64,000 nt of DNA, taken from assembly GCA_963931605.1 (NCBI GenBank), contig OZ007031.1, positions 558,001 to 622,000 on the forward strand, written 5' to 3'. The translations under genes and the position numbers were made by a program. The notes under the pieces are model-generated. The model was not told the DNA's origin, searched no databases, and worked only from the letters and a program-made list of their open reading frames with translations. Each line of letters starts with the position of its first letter. Positions within the stretch are counted from its first letter, which is position 1. This DNA is from CALUOB01 sp944322305. GTDB lineage: Bacteria; Actinomycetota; Coriobacteriia; Coriobacteriales; Coriobacteriaceae. Shown piece after piece: positions 18,060-26,745 of the stretch.

Positions 18060-19019
18060 CTACGCGCCGCAGATGAACGTCACCCACTGGATCAGGGCCA
18101 GCTCGGCGTCGCGCGAGCCCTTGAGCGCGAGCTCCACCTCCACGGCGCGCCGCAGGGCCTCCACGAGCTCCGCCATCTTGAAGCTCCGCGCCCACCTCAG
18201 ATGGTTTTTCACCTGCCAGTCGCGCATGTTGAGCGTCTGGGCAAGCATGCCCCCCTCGCCGCGCGCATCGAGGCACTTGGCCACGATAAGCTCGCGGATC
18301 CGGGTGGTGGTGAGCGAGTAGAGCAGGTAGTCGCTTTTCGGCATCATCTTGAGGAGGCCAAGCGCCTTGGGGAGGTTCCGCGAGCACACCGCGTCGGTGA
18401 AGTCCCAGGGCTTGGGCTCAGCGGTGCGCACCACGAAGCGCTCAACGTCCTCACGCGTGATCTCGGGGCCGGCGACCATGCTCGCAAGCTTCTTGAGCTC
18501 GTTGTCAAGCATGCGGGTCGACTCGCCCACGCGGCTCACGAGCTCCTCGGCCGCACCCTGCGTGATGGCCTTGCCGTGCGCCGGTGCGAGCGCCCGCACG
18601 TGGGCGGGCAGCTCCCAGCGCTTCTTAGGGGTGCAGTCGACAAGCGCCTTCTTGTCCCACTTCACCGCCGCCTTGTACAGCCGCGTGTTCTTGGCGAGCT
18701 TGTCGGCGATGATCATGAGCACGGTGGTCTCGCTCGGCTTGGCCAGGTAGGACACGAGCATCTCGCTCACGGCCTTGGGCAGCCGGTTGCAGTTCTCGAG
18801 GATCACCAGCCGGAAGTCCGCGCCCATGGGATAGGTGTTGAGCGAAGAGAGCAGGTCCTCGGGATCCTGCTCTCCGCGCGCCATGTCGCGCTCGTCGAGG
18901 TTGAAGTCGGCCAAGCCGCTCGCCTCGAGCCGCTGCTTCATGCGGGTAACGGCGCGGTTGCGCTTGAGCTCGTCCGTTCCGATGATGAGGTATGCCGGCA
19001 AGAGCTTCGCCGTGGCCAT
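18060..19019 (-). CDS. holA: DNA polymerase III subunit delta
   Basis: Clamp-loader subunit that opens the beta ring. The 319-residue protein starts MATAKLLPAYLIIGTDELKRN, a typical HolA opening, and has the alpha-helical C-terminal domain used for collar formation. The ATG at 19019 has AAGGGGG seven bases upstream. It lies between rpsT (opposite strand) and comEC, the common Gram-positive order. Confidence 0.93.
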   Translation of the reverse strand: MATAKLLPAYLIIGTDELKRNRAVTRMKQRLEASGLADFNLDERDMARGEQDPEDLLSSLNTYPMGADFRLVILENCNRLPKAVSEMLVSYLAKPSETTVLMIIADKLAKNTRLYKAAVKWDKKALVDCTPKKRWELPAHVRALAPAHGKAITQGAAEELVSRVGESTRMLDNELKKLASMVAGPEITREDVERFVVRTAEPKPWDFTDAVCSRNLPKALGLLKMMPKSDYLLYSLTTTRIRELIVAKCLDARGEGGMLAQTLNMRDWQVKNHLRWARSFKMAELVEALRRAVEVELALKGSRDAELALIQWVTFICGA

Positions 19020-19156
19020 GGGCAAGCCCCCTTCGTACGTGTGCGGTCAGACGTTCATTATACCGGCTCCGACCGATTTCGCCTCCCCGTTCCGAACTGT
19101 GACCCGCCCGCCCATGCAAGCCATGTGAGGGGCGGGCGGAGAAGCGGCCCCGCGCG

Positions 19157-21535
19157 TCACCGCGCGGTCACCGCCACCCCCTCGGCGGCGGGAGCGAGCC
19201 GCACGTCGCCGCTGTCGATGGTGCACAGAAAGGTAGCCCCCGACCGCTCAACCGCCTCTCGGCACGCGGACGTGGGGTGCCCGTAGCGGTTCCCCGCGCC
19301 AGCGCTGGCAACAGCCACCTCGGGTCTCAGCGCGTCGAGAAGCTCGTCGTCAACCGACTCGGCAGAGCCGTGGTGTCCGAGCTTGAGCGCGTCTATGTCT
19401 CCCACCTCGTCGGCGATGCGGCTCAGCTGGTCGCGCTCGGCGTCCCCGGTGAGCAGGGCGCTGAGCGCATCCGCCCCGTCGCGGTAGCTGACCTCAAGGC
19501 AGAGCGAGTCGCCGTTCTCGTTGCCCGCCACCTCCTCAAGAGGCCACAGCACGGTACAGACAAAGCGTCCCACAGGAAAGGTATCCCCCGCCTGCAGCTC
19601 GCCCAGGGTGCCGGCAGCGGTGTCCGCAACCGCTTCCCGCACGTTGCCAGGTGCGTTGCCGGCCGCGCCCGCCGCCGCGTACACCGCGCCCACCGGTATC
19701 ATCTGGGCCACTTCGTCCAGACCTCCGACATGGTCGCTGTGCCAATGGGTAACCACCACCGCATCCAGGGCGAGCACCCCGTTGCGCGCTAGGGCCGCAA
19801 GCGTCGCCTCATCCTCGCCGGCGTCCACAAGCACCGCCTGGACTCCGTCGCGAATGAGAATCGCGTCTGCTTGACCCACGTCGAGCACTGTGACGCAGGG
19901 TGCGGCGCAAAAGCGCGCAACGTAGATCCAAAGCCCCGCCAGGGCGGCAAGCACACCCCCAGCTGCAAGGAGGTGCGCACGCCGCGGGCTGGCCCACAGC
20001 CAAAACACCGCCGCCGCGCTCCCCCACAGCACCGGGTAGGTCCACCCCGGGGCCTCAACTGCAAGCGCCGCATACGGCACGCCCGCCAACAAGTCCGCGG
20101 CAAAGACGGCCACCCGCGCGCAAGCAAGCGGCACCGCCCACAGAAATCCCAGAGCCGGAACCGCCGTGGCAAACGGCGCCACCACGATGCCGCTGGCGAG
20201 CAGCGCCGTCATCGGAGGCTCGGCCACCAGGTTCGCAAGCGGCGCGATAAGCGATACCTGCCCGAACGCGCTCATCGTCAAGGGAAGCGTGGCCCACTGC
20301 GCCGAAAGGGTGAGCGCCAAGAGCTCTGCCAGCGTGCGCGGCACCCCGAAGCGACACAGCAGGCACGCAAGGTATCGGCTGAGCAGCAGGATGGAGAGCA
20401 CGCTCGCCGCCGAGAGCTGGAAGCCCAGGTCATAGACCAGGCCCGGGCGTGCCACCAAAAGCACCCACACCGTGAGGCCGAGCCCCGAGAGCGCGTGCGG
20501 GCGCCTTCCGCCCAGCGAGCTGCCCATGCTCGCCATCACCATCACCAGCGAGCGTACCGCCGAGGGCGCACCGCCCGTGAACACCACGTACAGACCCATG
20601 AGCGCCCCGATGAGCGCCGTGCGCGCGGGGCGCGGGGCTGCGGCGCGCTCGAGCATCCCGGTGACGAGCGCAGCCACGAGCGTGAGGTGGCTCCCCGACA
20701 CCGCCACCAGGTGCGAGAGCCCGGTGAGCGCAAACGCGTCCGAGGCCGGCATGGCGTTGAGCGCCGCACTGTAACCGCACACCGTGCCGGCCACCAGTGC
20801 GCGCTCCTGCGAGGCCTCGGGATCGAGGGAGGCAAGTACGGCCGCGCGCAGCGCATAGATCAGCGCCGCAGGACCCTGCTCTGCGGTCACCGCCGCCACG
20901 CGGACCTGCCCCACCACGCCGCGCATGAACAGCGCACGATCCCAATCCCCCTCCTCCAAAGCTTCGACCGAGCCGACCGCGGTAAGGCACGTTCCCCGCT
21001 GATAGGCTTCTGGAAGCGAGAGGCGCACATCTGCCACGCGCGCGCCGTTACGCCACAGCGTTGCATCGGCTGACACCCCGAACGAGCTGACCGAGGGGTC
21101 ACCGGTTACCTCAAGCACGCCGGCGCTCACCGGCGCCCGGCCAAGCTCCTCCGCCGCGCAGACCTGCCCTGCCAGCTGTAGGGGCACCGCCCCGCAGGCG
21201 GCAAGGCAGCCCGCCGCACACCAGGCAACGCAACGGGCGAGATACCGCCCGGCGCGGCACCTCAAGGCGCGGGCCGCAGCCAAACCGGCCGCGCCGACAA
21301 GGACCCCGCCGGCCAGGCACGGGCCCAGGCCCGTACCCACCGCCGCCAGCGCATCGGCCCAGCCAACGCCGCGCGCCGCTCCATCTGCGCAGAACCAGTG
21401 CCACCCCGCCGCCATAAGCACGGCGCAAGCCGCCGCGAGCCCGACGCACCCTGCGAGCACGGGAGGCACGTACGGACGCGCGGGAAGCTCGCAGCCTAAG
21501 TTCCTAGACGCAGATGGACCCTTGGAGCTTCTCAA
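19157..21535 (-). CDS. comEC: DNA internalisation competence protein ComEC/Rec2
   Basis: Membrane channel for uptake of single-stranded DNA. The 792-residue protein has N-terminal membrane helices, the Competence domain (around residues 220-510, with LTGLSHLVAVSGSHLTL), and a C-terminal metallo-beta-lactamase domain with HWHSDHVGG and LKLGHHGSAESV, presumed to cut the non-transforming strand. The likely start is a TTG at 21535 inside the end of comEA, preceded by GGAGAAG, so translation is coupled. The gene looks intact. Confidence 0.93.
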   Translation of the reverse strand: MRSSKGPSASRNLGCELPARPYVPPVLAGCVGLAAACAVLMAAGWHWFCADGAARGVGWADALAAVGTGLGPCLAGGVLVGAAGLAAARALRCRAGRYLARCVAWCAAGCLAACGAVPLQLAGQVCAAEELGRAPVSAGVLEVTGDPSVSSFGVSADATLWRNGARVADVRLSLPEAYQRGTCLTAVGSVEALEEGDWDRALFMRGVVGQVRVAAVTAEQGPAALIYALRAAVLASLDPEASQERALVAGTVCGYSAALNAMPASDAFALTGLSHLVAVSGSHLTLVAALVTGMLERAAAPRPARTALIGALMGLYVVFTGGAPSAVRSLVMVMASMGSSLGGRRPHALSGLGLTVWVLLVARPGLVYDLGFQLSAASVLSILLLSRYLACLLCRFGVPRTLAELLALTLSAQWATLPLTMSAFGQVSLIAPLANLVAEPPMTALLASGIVVAPFATAVPALGFLWAVPLACARVAVFAADLLAGVPYAALAVEAPGWTYPVLWGSAAAVFWLWASPRRAHLLAAGGVLAALAGLWIYVARFCAAPCVTVLDVGQADAILIRDGVQAVLVDAGEDEATLAALARNGVLALDAVVVTHWHSDHVGGLDEVAQMIPVGAVYAAAGAAGNAPGNVREAVADTAAGTLGELQAGDTFPVGRFVCTVLWPLEEVAGNENGDSLCLEVSYRDGADALSALLTGDAERDQLSRIADEVGDIDALKLGHHGSAESVDDELLDALRPEVAVASAGAGNRYGHPTSACREAVERSGATFLCTIDSGDVRLAPAAEGVAVTAR

Positions 21536-22241
21536 ACTTCTTCTCCCCTATGCCTGACACCCGCATGATGTCCTCAACGCTCGTGAACGCCCCGTTCGTC
21601 TCGCGCTCCTCGATAATGGCTTGCGCGGTTGAGGGCCCCACGCCCGGCAGCGCGTCGAGCTCCTCGGCTGTTGCGGTGTTGATGTTCACCAGTGCCTGCG
21701 CCTCCGCCGCTCCCGCCGTTCCCGTGCCGCCCGCCGCAGGCGTTGCCTGCACCGGTGCGGCCTCCCCTTGCCGAGGCACATAGACCTTCTGGCCGTCCTC
21801 CACCTTGGCGGCGAGGTTCAGCGAGGCGGTGTCCGCCTCAGCCGTCAGCCCGCCGGCGGCGGCCACCGCGTCGTTGACGCGGGCACCCGGCGCAAGGCTC
21901 ACCAACCCCGGCGAGGCCACCGCGCCGCCCACGTCCACAAGCAGCTCCGCGGTCTCCCCTTCGCCGTCCGCGTCCTCCTCTGCCGCCTCATCCTCGTCGG
22001 CTTTGCCCTCATCTGCTTTATCGCCGTCTTTTTCCGCATCCGGTACCACTGCCGCCTCAGACCCCTCGGCGCGCGTCACGGTGAACTGCGTTGCGCGCGA
22101 GCCGCTCGTAACCCCGAGAACCACCACCACGACCACACCCACAACGGCCACGGCAAGCACCACCGCCATCCACGGACGCTGCCGCAGCGCCTGGCGCACC
22201 TTGGCCGCGCCGCCCTGTCTCGCATCTCCCAACTGCGCCAT
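21504..22241 (-). CDS. comEA: Competence DNA receptor ComEA
   Basis: Membrane-anchored double-stranded DNA receptor. The 245 residues show one membrane helix (about 24-45, AVVLAVAVVGVVVVVVLGV), a long acidic linker rich in Asp/Glu/Ala, a SLBB-like domain (VDVGGAVASPGLVSLAPGAR) and a C-terminal helix-hairpin-helix pair (ININTATAEELDALPGVGPS). The ATG at 22241 has GGGGGTG upstream, but that site lies within the arm of a strong hairpin. It forms an overlapping pair with comEC. Confidence 0.94.
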   Translation of the reverse strand: MAQLGDARQGGAAKVRQALRQRPWMAVVLAVAVVGVVVVVVLGVTSGSRATQFTVTRAEGSEAAVVPDAEKDGDKADEGKADEDEAAEEDADGEGETAELLVDVGGAVASPGLVSLAPGARVNDAVAAAGGLTAEADTASLNLAAKVEDGQKVYVPRQGEAAPVQATPAAGGTGTAGAAEAQALVNINTATAEELDALPGVGPSTAQAIIEERETNGAFTSVEDIMRVSGIGEKKFEKLQGSICV

Positions 22242-22248
22242 ACCAAAA

Positions 22249-22282
22249 CACCCCCTTGACCCGATGATGGGCCAAGGGGGTG
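22249..22282 (-). promoter_or_regulatory. Hairpin that covers the comEA ribosome binding site; possible attenuator/terminator
   Basis: CACCCCCTTG and CAAGGGGGTG form a 10-bp perfect stem extended by CCC/GGG inside. On the minus strand the hairpin's 3' arm holds GGGGGTG, the ribosome binding site of comEA, and is followed by TTTT and then the ATG eight bases later. It could terminate transcription or block translation of comEA-comEC. Confidence 0.7.
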
Positions 22283-22319
22283 CGCAGTTACGCGACAGAC
22301 GAAAGCTTTGCCGCGGGAT

Positions 22320-22357
22320 CTAGCCAAATCACCTGCACGATCTTGCCTAGCCAAATC
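22320..22357. repeat. Direct repeat CTAGCCAAATC
   Basis: The 11-mer CTAGCCAAATC occurs at 22320-22330 and again at 22347-22357, 27 bp apart, in the gap between thiI and comEA. The spacing is close to 2.5 helical turns. A regulator binding pair is possible; nothing else supports it. Confidence 0.5.
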
Positions 22358-22396
22358 CTTGGCAAAGGCGCCTAGGGAAAGCAGCCCTGCTCTTCG

Positions 22397-23632
22397 CTAC
22401 CGCGGAGCCAGCACCTCGTGGCGCTCGCGCAGCGCGCGCGGCGCTCGGTAGCTCGGGCATGAGTCGAAGTCCACGTACTCCAACGTGTCAACCAGGTGGT
22501 CGATCATCGCGTCGTGGTCGAAGGCGTCCCACGCTTCGTGCACCTGGTCGAGCTTGGCGTGCGTCTCCGGGCGGCGCGGCATGAAGAGCGTGCAGCAGTC
22601 AGGCGCCGTCTCGGTGGAGATGTCGTAAGTGCCCAGCTCCTGGGCGCGTGCGATGATCTCCTGCTTGTCCGAGCCGATAAGCGGCCGAAAGACCGGCAGG
22701 TCCACCACCTCGTTCACCGCGATGATATTCTCGAGCGTCTGCGAGGCCACCTGTCCCAGCGACTCGCCGGTGACGATGGCCTTGGCCTGCTCCAAGCGCG
22801 CGATGCGCTCGGACACGGAGAACATCACGCGGCGGTACATGATCACGCGCAGGGCGCCCGGACAGGCAAGCGAGATCTCGCGCTGGCAGTCGCCGAAGGG
22901 CACCACGTACAGGCGCCCGATGCCGCCGGCCGGCTCAAGCGCGCGCACGAGGTCCTGGCACAGGTACTCGCTCGTGTCGGCCACCTGAGGGCGGCCCGAG
23001 AAGTGCACCGGCACGCACACCGCGCCGCGGCGGATGATCTTCCACGAGGCCACCGGCGAGTCGATACCCGAGCTCATAAGTGAAACCACCTTGCCGGCAG
23101 TTCCCACCGGCAGGCCGCCCACGCCGGCGTCGTGCCGCGCGAAAACAAAGACCGAACCCTGCACCACGAGCACGTTGACGACAAGGTCGGGGTGGTGCAT
23201 CTGGACCTTCTTCTCGGGGAAGGCCTCGCACAGCACCTCGCCCACCGCGCGGTTGATCGCGATGGTGTCGAGCTCGTAGTCGGTGTTTGAGCGCTTGGCG
23301 TGCACCTTGAAGGTGGTGAAGCCGGTGACTTCAGCCTCGCGCATAGCCTCCACGGCAGCCGCGGCATACTGCTCGACGTTGCGCTCGCACAGGAAGGCGA
23401 GCGAAACGCGTGCCACGCCGGGTACCTTGCGGATGCGCTCGTGCGCCAACGGCACGTCGGCCTGCTTGGCGAAGGTCACCAGGATGTAACCGGAGAGACG
23501 ACGGATCTCACAGGGAGAAAAGGCGGCCAAAGCCGCCTTGAGGTTCTCGACCAGCTGGCGCTCGAAGCGCGCGCGGTTCTTTCCCTTGAGCCCGATCTCG
23601 TGGTAATGGACGAGACAGACGCGTTGAGCCAT
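22397..23632 (-). CDS. thiI: tRNA 4-thiouridine synthase ThiI
   Basis: Transfers sulfur to U8 of tRNA and can serve thiamine synthesis. The 411 residues consist of an N-terminal ferredoxin-like and THUMP region (HYHEIGLKGKNRARFERQL) and a PP-loop ATP pyrophosphatase domain with SLMSSGIDSPVA. There is no C-terminal rhodanese domain, as in the shorter Gram-positive form, so a separate sulfur carrier enzyme is needed. The start follows the rpoZ stop by one base. Confidence 0.95.
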   Translation of the reverse strand: MAQRVCLVHYHEIGLKGKNRARFERQLVENLKAALAAFSPCEIRRLSGYILVTFAKQADVPLAHERIRKVPGVARVSLAFLCERNVEQYAAAAVEAMREAEVTGFTTFKVHAKRSNTDYELDTIAINRAVGEVLCEAFPEKKVQMHHPDLVVNVLVVQGSVFVFARHDAGVGGLPVGTAGKVVSLMSSGIDSPVASWKIIRRGAVCVPVHFSGRPQVADTSEYLCQDLVRALEPAGGIGRLYVVPFGDCQREISLACPGALRVIMYRRVMFSVSERIARLEQAKAIVTGESLGQVASQTLENIIAVNEVVDLPVFRPLIGSDKQEIIARAQELGTYDISTETAPDCCTLFMPRRPETHAKLDQVHEAWDAFDHDAMIDHLVDTLEYVDFDSCPSYRAPRALRERHEVLAPR

Positions 23633-23633
23633 G

Positions 23634-23912
23634 TTACTTCGTTGCCTTGCCCTTGATGGCCTGCTCGAACGCGTCGTGGTCGTAGGAGATGGTGCCGTCC
23701 ATGATCTCGTCCATGGACATGGAGATGGCGTCCTTGCCCGAGAGCATGATGGTGATGTCGTCCACGCCCTGTGCGGCGAGCACGCGGCTGTGCTGGCCGC
23801 GGATCATGCTGTTGATGTCGCAGGCGCGCTTGGAAGCGAGCGAGGCGAGGAGGAACCGGTTGTGATCGGTCTTCTCGAGAAGGTTATCGATCGGAGGCTT
23901 GATGACCGACAT
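23634..23912 (-). CDS. rpoZ: RNA polymerase omega subunit
   Basis: A 92-residue subunit that helps assemble the beta' subunit. It starts MSVIKPPIDNLLEKTDHNRF and contains the omega core ASKRACDINSMI. It lies directly downstream of gmk, the usual gmk-rpoZ arrangement. A longer C-terminal stretch (DDITIMLSGKDAISMSMDEIMDG) follows the core. Confidence 0.95.
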   Translation of the reverse strand: MSVIKPPIDNLLEKTDHNRFLLASLASKRACDINSMIRGQHSRVLAAQGVDDITIMLSGKDAISMSMDEIMDGTISYDHDAFEQAIKGKATK

Positions 23913-23919
23913 TGCTACC

Positions 23920-24489
23920 TCATTTCCTTTCGTGTTCCTCGAGGGTGCGCAGGAGCTCCTGCACCGCCTCGGTAAGGTCGTCGTTTACGATAACCGCGTC
24001 GTAGCGATCGGCGAACGCAAGCTCGCGCTCGGCGGTGGCCAGGCGCAGCGCCACGGACTCGGGCGCGTCGGTGCCGCGGCCCACCAAGCGCTCACGCAGC
24101 ACCTCGGGCGACGGGGGCTTGATGAAGATGAGCACCGCCTCGGGGAACTTCTCCTTGACCTGCAGGGCACCCTGGACGTCGATCTCCAGGATAAGCGAGT
24201 GACCGGCTGCGAGGTTCTTCTCGACCTCGGTCACCAGCGTGCCGTAGCAGTTGTCGAACACGTGCGCCCACTCAACGAAGGCGCCCTGACGCACCAGCTC
24301 GTCAAAGCGCTCGCGGGTCATGAAGTGATAGTTGACACCGTCCACCTCGCCCTCGCGCGGCTGGCGCGTAGTGGCAGAAACCGTCAGGCCCAGGTCGGGG
24401 CGCTGCGCGCGAACCTGCGCTACCAGCGTGCCCTTCCCCGCGCCTGACGGCCCCGAAACGACGAACAGTGTTGGCGTAAACGCGCTCAC
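23920..24489 (-). CDS. gmk: Guanylate kinase
   Basis: Phosphorylates GMP to GDP in the cytoplasm. The 189 residues include the P-loop SGPSGAGKGTLV and the GMP-binding segment SATTRQPREGEVDGVNYHF. The GTG start at 24489 directly abuts the mihF stop codon, so translation is likely coupled. The mihF-gmk-rpoZ order is typical of actinobacteria. Confidence 0.97.
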   Translation of the reverse strand: MSAFTPTLFVVSGPSGAGKGTLVAQVRAQRPDLGLTVSATTRQPREGEVDGVNYHFMTRERFDELVRQGAFVEWAHVFDNCYGTLVTEVEKNLAAGHSLILEIDVQGALQVKEKFPEAVLIFIKPPSPEVLRERLVGRGTDAPESVALRLATAERELAFADRYDAVIVNDDLTEAVQELLRTLEEHERK

Positions 24490-24798
24490 TTACTTGGCGA
24501 GCTGCTCGAGCAGCTGCTCGCGCTGACGCACGCCGAGGCCCTGAACGCGACGGGTGGTGGAGATGCCCAGCTCGTCCATGATCTTGGCAGCCTTAGCCTT
24601 GCCGTAACCCGGGAGCGACTCGATGAGGGTGGAGACCTTCATGCGGCTGGCGATGGGATCGTCGGAGTTGAGCACCGACTCGAGGGTGACCTCGCCGTTC
24701 TTGATCTTATCGCGAAGCTCAGCACGGGCGTGACGGGCTGCAGCGGCCTTCTCGAGGGCAGCCTTGCGCTGCTCGTCGGTAAGCTGAGGAAGAGCCAT
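24490..24798 (-). CDS. mihF: Integration host factor, actinobacterial type (MihF)
   Basis: A small DNA-bending nucleoid protein, unrelated in fold to enterobacterial IHF and needed for phage L5 integration in mycobacteria. The 102-residue protein reads MALPQLTDEQRKAALEKAA and has a helix-two-turn-helix region with ESLPGYGKAKAAKIMDELGI near the C-terminus. The ATG at 24798 has GGAGGT upstream. It heads the mihF-gmk-rpoZ-thiI operon. Its presence supports an actinobacterial host. Confidence 0.95.
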   Translation of the reverse strand: MALPQLTDEQRKAALEKAAAARHARAELRDKIKNGEVTLESVLNSDDPIASRMKVSTLIESLPGYGKAKAAKIMDELGISTTRRVQGLGVRQREQLLEQLAK

Positions 24799-24885
24799 GA
24801 GTACCTCCAAATGTAACCAAATAATCTCACGCAAGGGGCGCAGCCATCAGGCCCAACCGGGTATGCGGCCCCTAAACGACTGATA

Positions 24886-24914
24886 ACCATAGAGGAAGGA
24901 ACCAAGAATTGCAA
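24886..24914 (-). promoter_or_regulatory. Promoter of the mihF-gmk-rpoZ-thiI operon
   Basis: On the minus strand TTGCAA (24914-24909) and TATGGT (24891-24886) are separated by exactly 17 bp, about 90 bp upstream of mihF. The rest of the gap to pyrF (24915-25096) shows no other clear signal. Confidence 0.6.
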
Positions 24915-25096
24915 GCTAACGGGGCATGTTCGTTCAGTGAAGGCGCTCAGAACACACAGAAAGCACGGTGCCGCGCCCTTCCTTAAAACAGCAGTTAACG
25001 CGCGCGGGGCAAACAGGGGCGTCTGAAGCTTCGGCAGCCCGCCCTGCCGCTGGCCTCATGGGACGGATCGCGGCGGGGCGGGAAGCGCGCGTGCGC

Positions 25097-25828
25097 CTAC
25101 GCCGTGCGAGAAGCACCCTCGATCTCGGCGACGATGGTCTCGAAGGCCGCCACCGGGTCGTCCGCGCCGGTGATGGGGCGGCCCACCACGATGTGGCTCG
25201 CGCCGGCGGCAATGGCCTGGGCAGGGGTGGCCACGCGGCTCTGATCGCCCGCGGCGGAGCCTGCCGGCCGGACGCCCGGCGTCACGACCAGGGCCTCGGG
25301 TCCGAGAAGCGCCCGCATGCCGGCGGCCTCCTGGGGCGAGCAGACCACGCCGTCGATGCCTGCTTCCCGCGCAAGGGAGGCGAGCGCGGCGGCCTCGTCT
25401 GCCACGGGACGCTCGACGCCGATCTCGTCGAGCGCGGCCTGGTCCATGCTCGTGAGCACGGTGACAGCGATGACCTGCGGACGGAAGCCGAGCTCCGCCG
25501 TCGCCTCCTCGACGCCCCCGCGCGCGGCGGCGAGCATCTTGGAGGCGCCCAGGCCGTGAACGGTGATGAGGTCGGCGCCCGCAAGCGCCGCCGACCGCGC
25601 GGCACCGCGGACCTGGTGCGGGATATCGTGCAGCTTGAGATCGAGGAAGACTTTGAAGCCGCGGTCCTTGAAGGCCCTCACGATGGCGGGACCCTCGGCG
25701 TAGAAGAGCGTCATCCCCACTTTGAGCCACGTGGCGTGCCCGGCGAGAAGGTCGGCGAGCTTGAAGGCGCGGTCGCGGTCGCAATCAAGCGCGACCATGA
25801 TGCGGTCGCGCGCGGCGGTCTCTAGCAT
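25097..25828 (-). CDS. pyrF: Orotidine 5'-phosphate decarboxylase
   Basis: Last step of UMP synthesis. The 243-residue TIM barrel has IMVALDCDRDRAF at the start, the catalytic cluster in VFLDLKLHDIPHQV (Lys-Asp-Lys type), and the phosphate loop VVTPGVRP and VVGRPIT. The ATG at 25828 overlaps the pyrD stop by seven bases. It is the distal gene of the pyr operon. Confidence 0.96.
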   Translation of the reverse strand: MLETAARDRIMVALDCDRDRAFKLADLLAGHATWLKVGMTLFYAEGPAIVRAFKDRGFKVFLDLKLHDIPHQVRGAARSAALAGADLITVHGLGASKMLAAARGGVEEATAELGFRPQVIAVTVLTSMDQAALDEIGVERPVADEAAALASLAREAGIDGVVCSPQEAAGMRALLGPEALVVTPGVRPAGSAAGDQSRVATPAQAIAAGASHIVVGRPITGADDPVAAFETIVAEIEGASRTA

Positions 25829-26745
25829 TCCAGGGCTCCAATCAGCTCGTTGATATCGTTCACTCCCTGCTCCTCGGCCCAGGCGGTGAGCTCGGAGAGG
25901 ATGCGCGCGGCGGCATCCGGCTCGGCAAAGCTCGCCATGCCCACGGATACGGCCGTGGCTCCCGCCAGGATGAACTCGGCCGCGTCCTCGCCGGTCATGA
26001 TGCCGCCCACGCCGCAGACGGGGATGCCCACCGCGTTGGCGACCTCCCATACCATGCGCACGGCGATGGGATGCAGCAGCGGGCCGGAAAGCCCGCCCGT
26101 GGGCTTGGAGATCTTGGAGCGGCGCGTGTGCACGTCGATGGCCATGCCGGGGATGGAGTTGATGACGGTCAGGCCGTCGGCGCCCTCGGCCTCGAGCGCG
26201 CGGGCGATCTCGGGCAGGCGCACGGGGGCCATCTTCACCAGCAGCGGCTTCTTGGTCACGGGACGGCAGGCGCGCATGACCTCGGCCGCACCCTCGGGAG
26301 TCGAGCCGCACGCCGCGCCGCCTGCGGCGATGTTAGGGCAGCTCACGTTGAGCTCGAAGCCCGCCGCCCAAGGGCACAGCTCGTCGAAGAGCTCGAGCGC
26401 GGCCACGTACTCGGCGGTCGAGTGGCCCGCCACCTGACAGATGACCTGCGTGCCCTTGGAGCTGAGCTCCTCGAGCCACGGGCCCGACTCGGCGGCGAAG
26501 GCGCGCACGCCGGGGTTCTGCAGGCCCACGGAGTTCATCATGCCGCCGTACACCTCGGTCATGCGGGGCTTGGGGTTGCCGGGCCATGGCTCGGCCGCGC
26601 AGCCCTTGGTGGTGATGGCTCCCAGGCACGAGACGTCGAAGAAGTTCTGGTACTGCCACCCGTAGCCGAACGTGCCGGACGCGGTGTTGACGGGGTTCTT
26701 CATCTTGATGCCGCCGAGATCGACGGCCATGCTCACCTTGCTCAC
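25822..26745 (-). CDS. pyrD: Dihydroorotate dehydrogenase, catalytic subunit (class 1B)
   Basis: Oxidises dihydroorotate to orotate with FMN, passing electrons through PyrK to NAD. The 307 residues start with a GTG at 26745 (protein VSKVSMAVDLGGIKMKNPV), overlapping the pyrK stop by four bases (GTGA). The active-site Cys is in NVSCPNIAAGG and the FMN site includes GVGGIMTGEDA. Pairing with pyrK identifies it as type 1B. Confidence 0.96.
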   Translation of the reverse strand: MSKVSMAVDLGGIKMKNPVNTASGTFGYGWQYQNFFDVSCLGAITTKGCAAEPWPGNPKPRMTEVYGGMMNSVGLQNPGVRAFAAESGPWLEELSSKGTQVICQVAGHSTAEYVAALELFDELCPWAAGFELNVSCPNIAAGGAACGSTPEGAAEVMRACRPVTKKPLLVKMAPVRLPEIARALEAEGADGLTVINSIPGMAIDVHTRRSKISKPTGGLSGPLLHPIAVRMVWEVANAVGIPVCGVGGIMTGEDAAEFILAGATAVSVGMASFAEPDAAARILSELTAWAEEQGVNDINELIGALEC

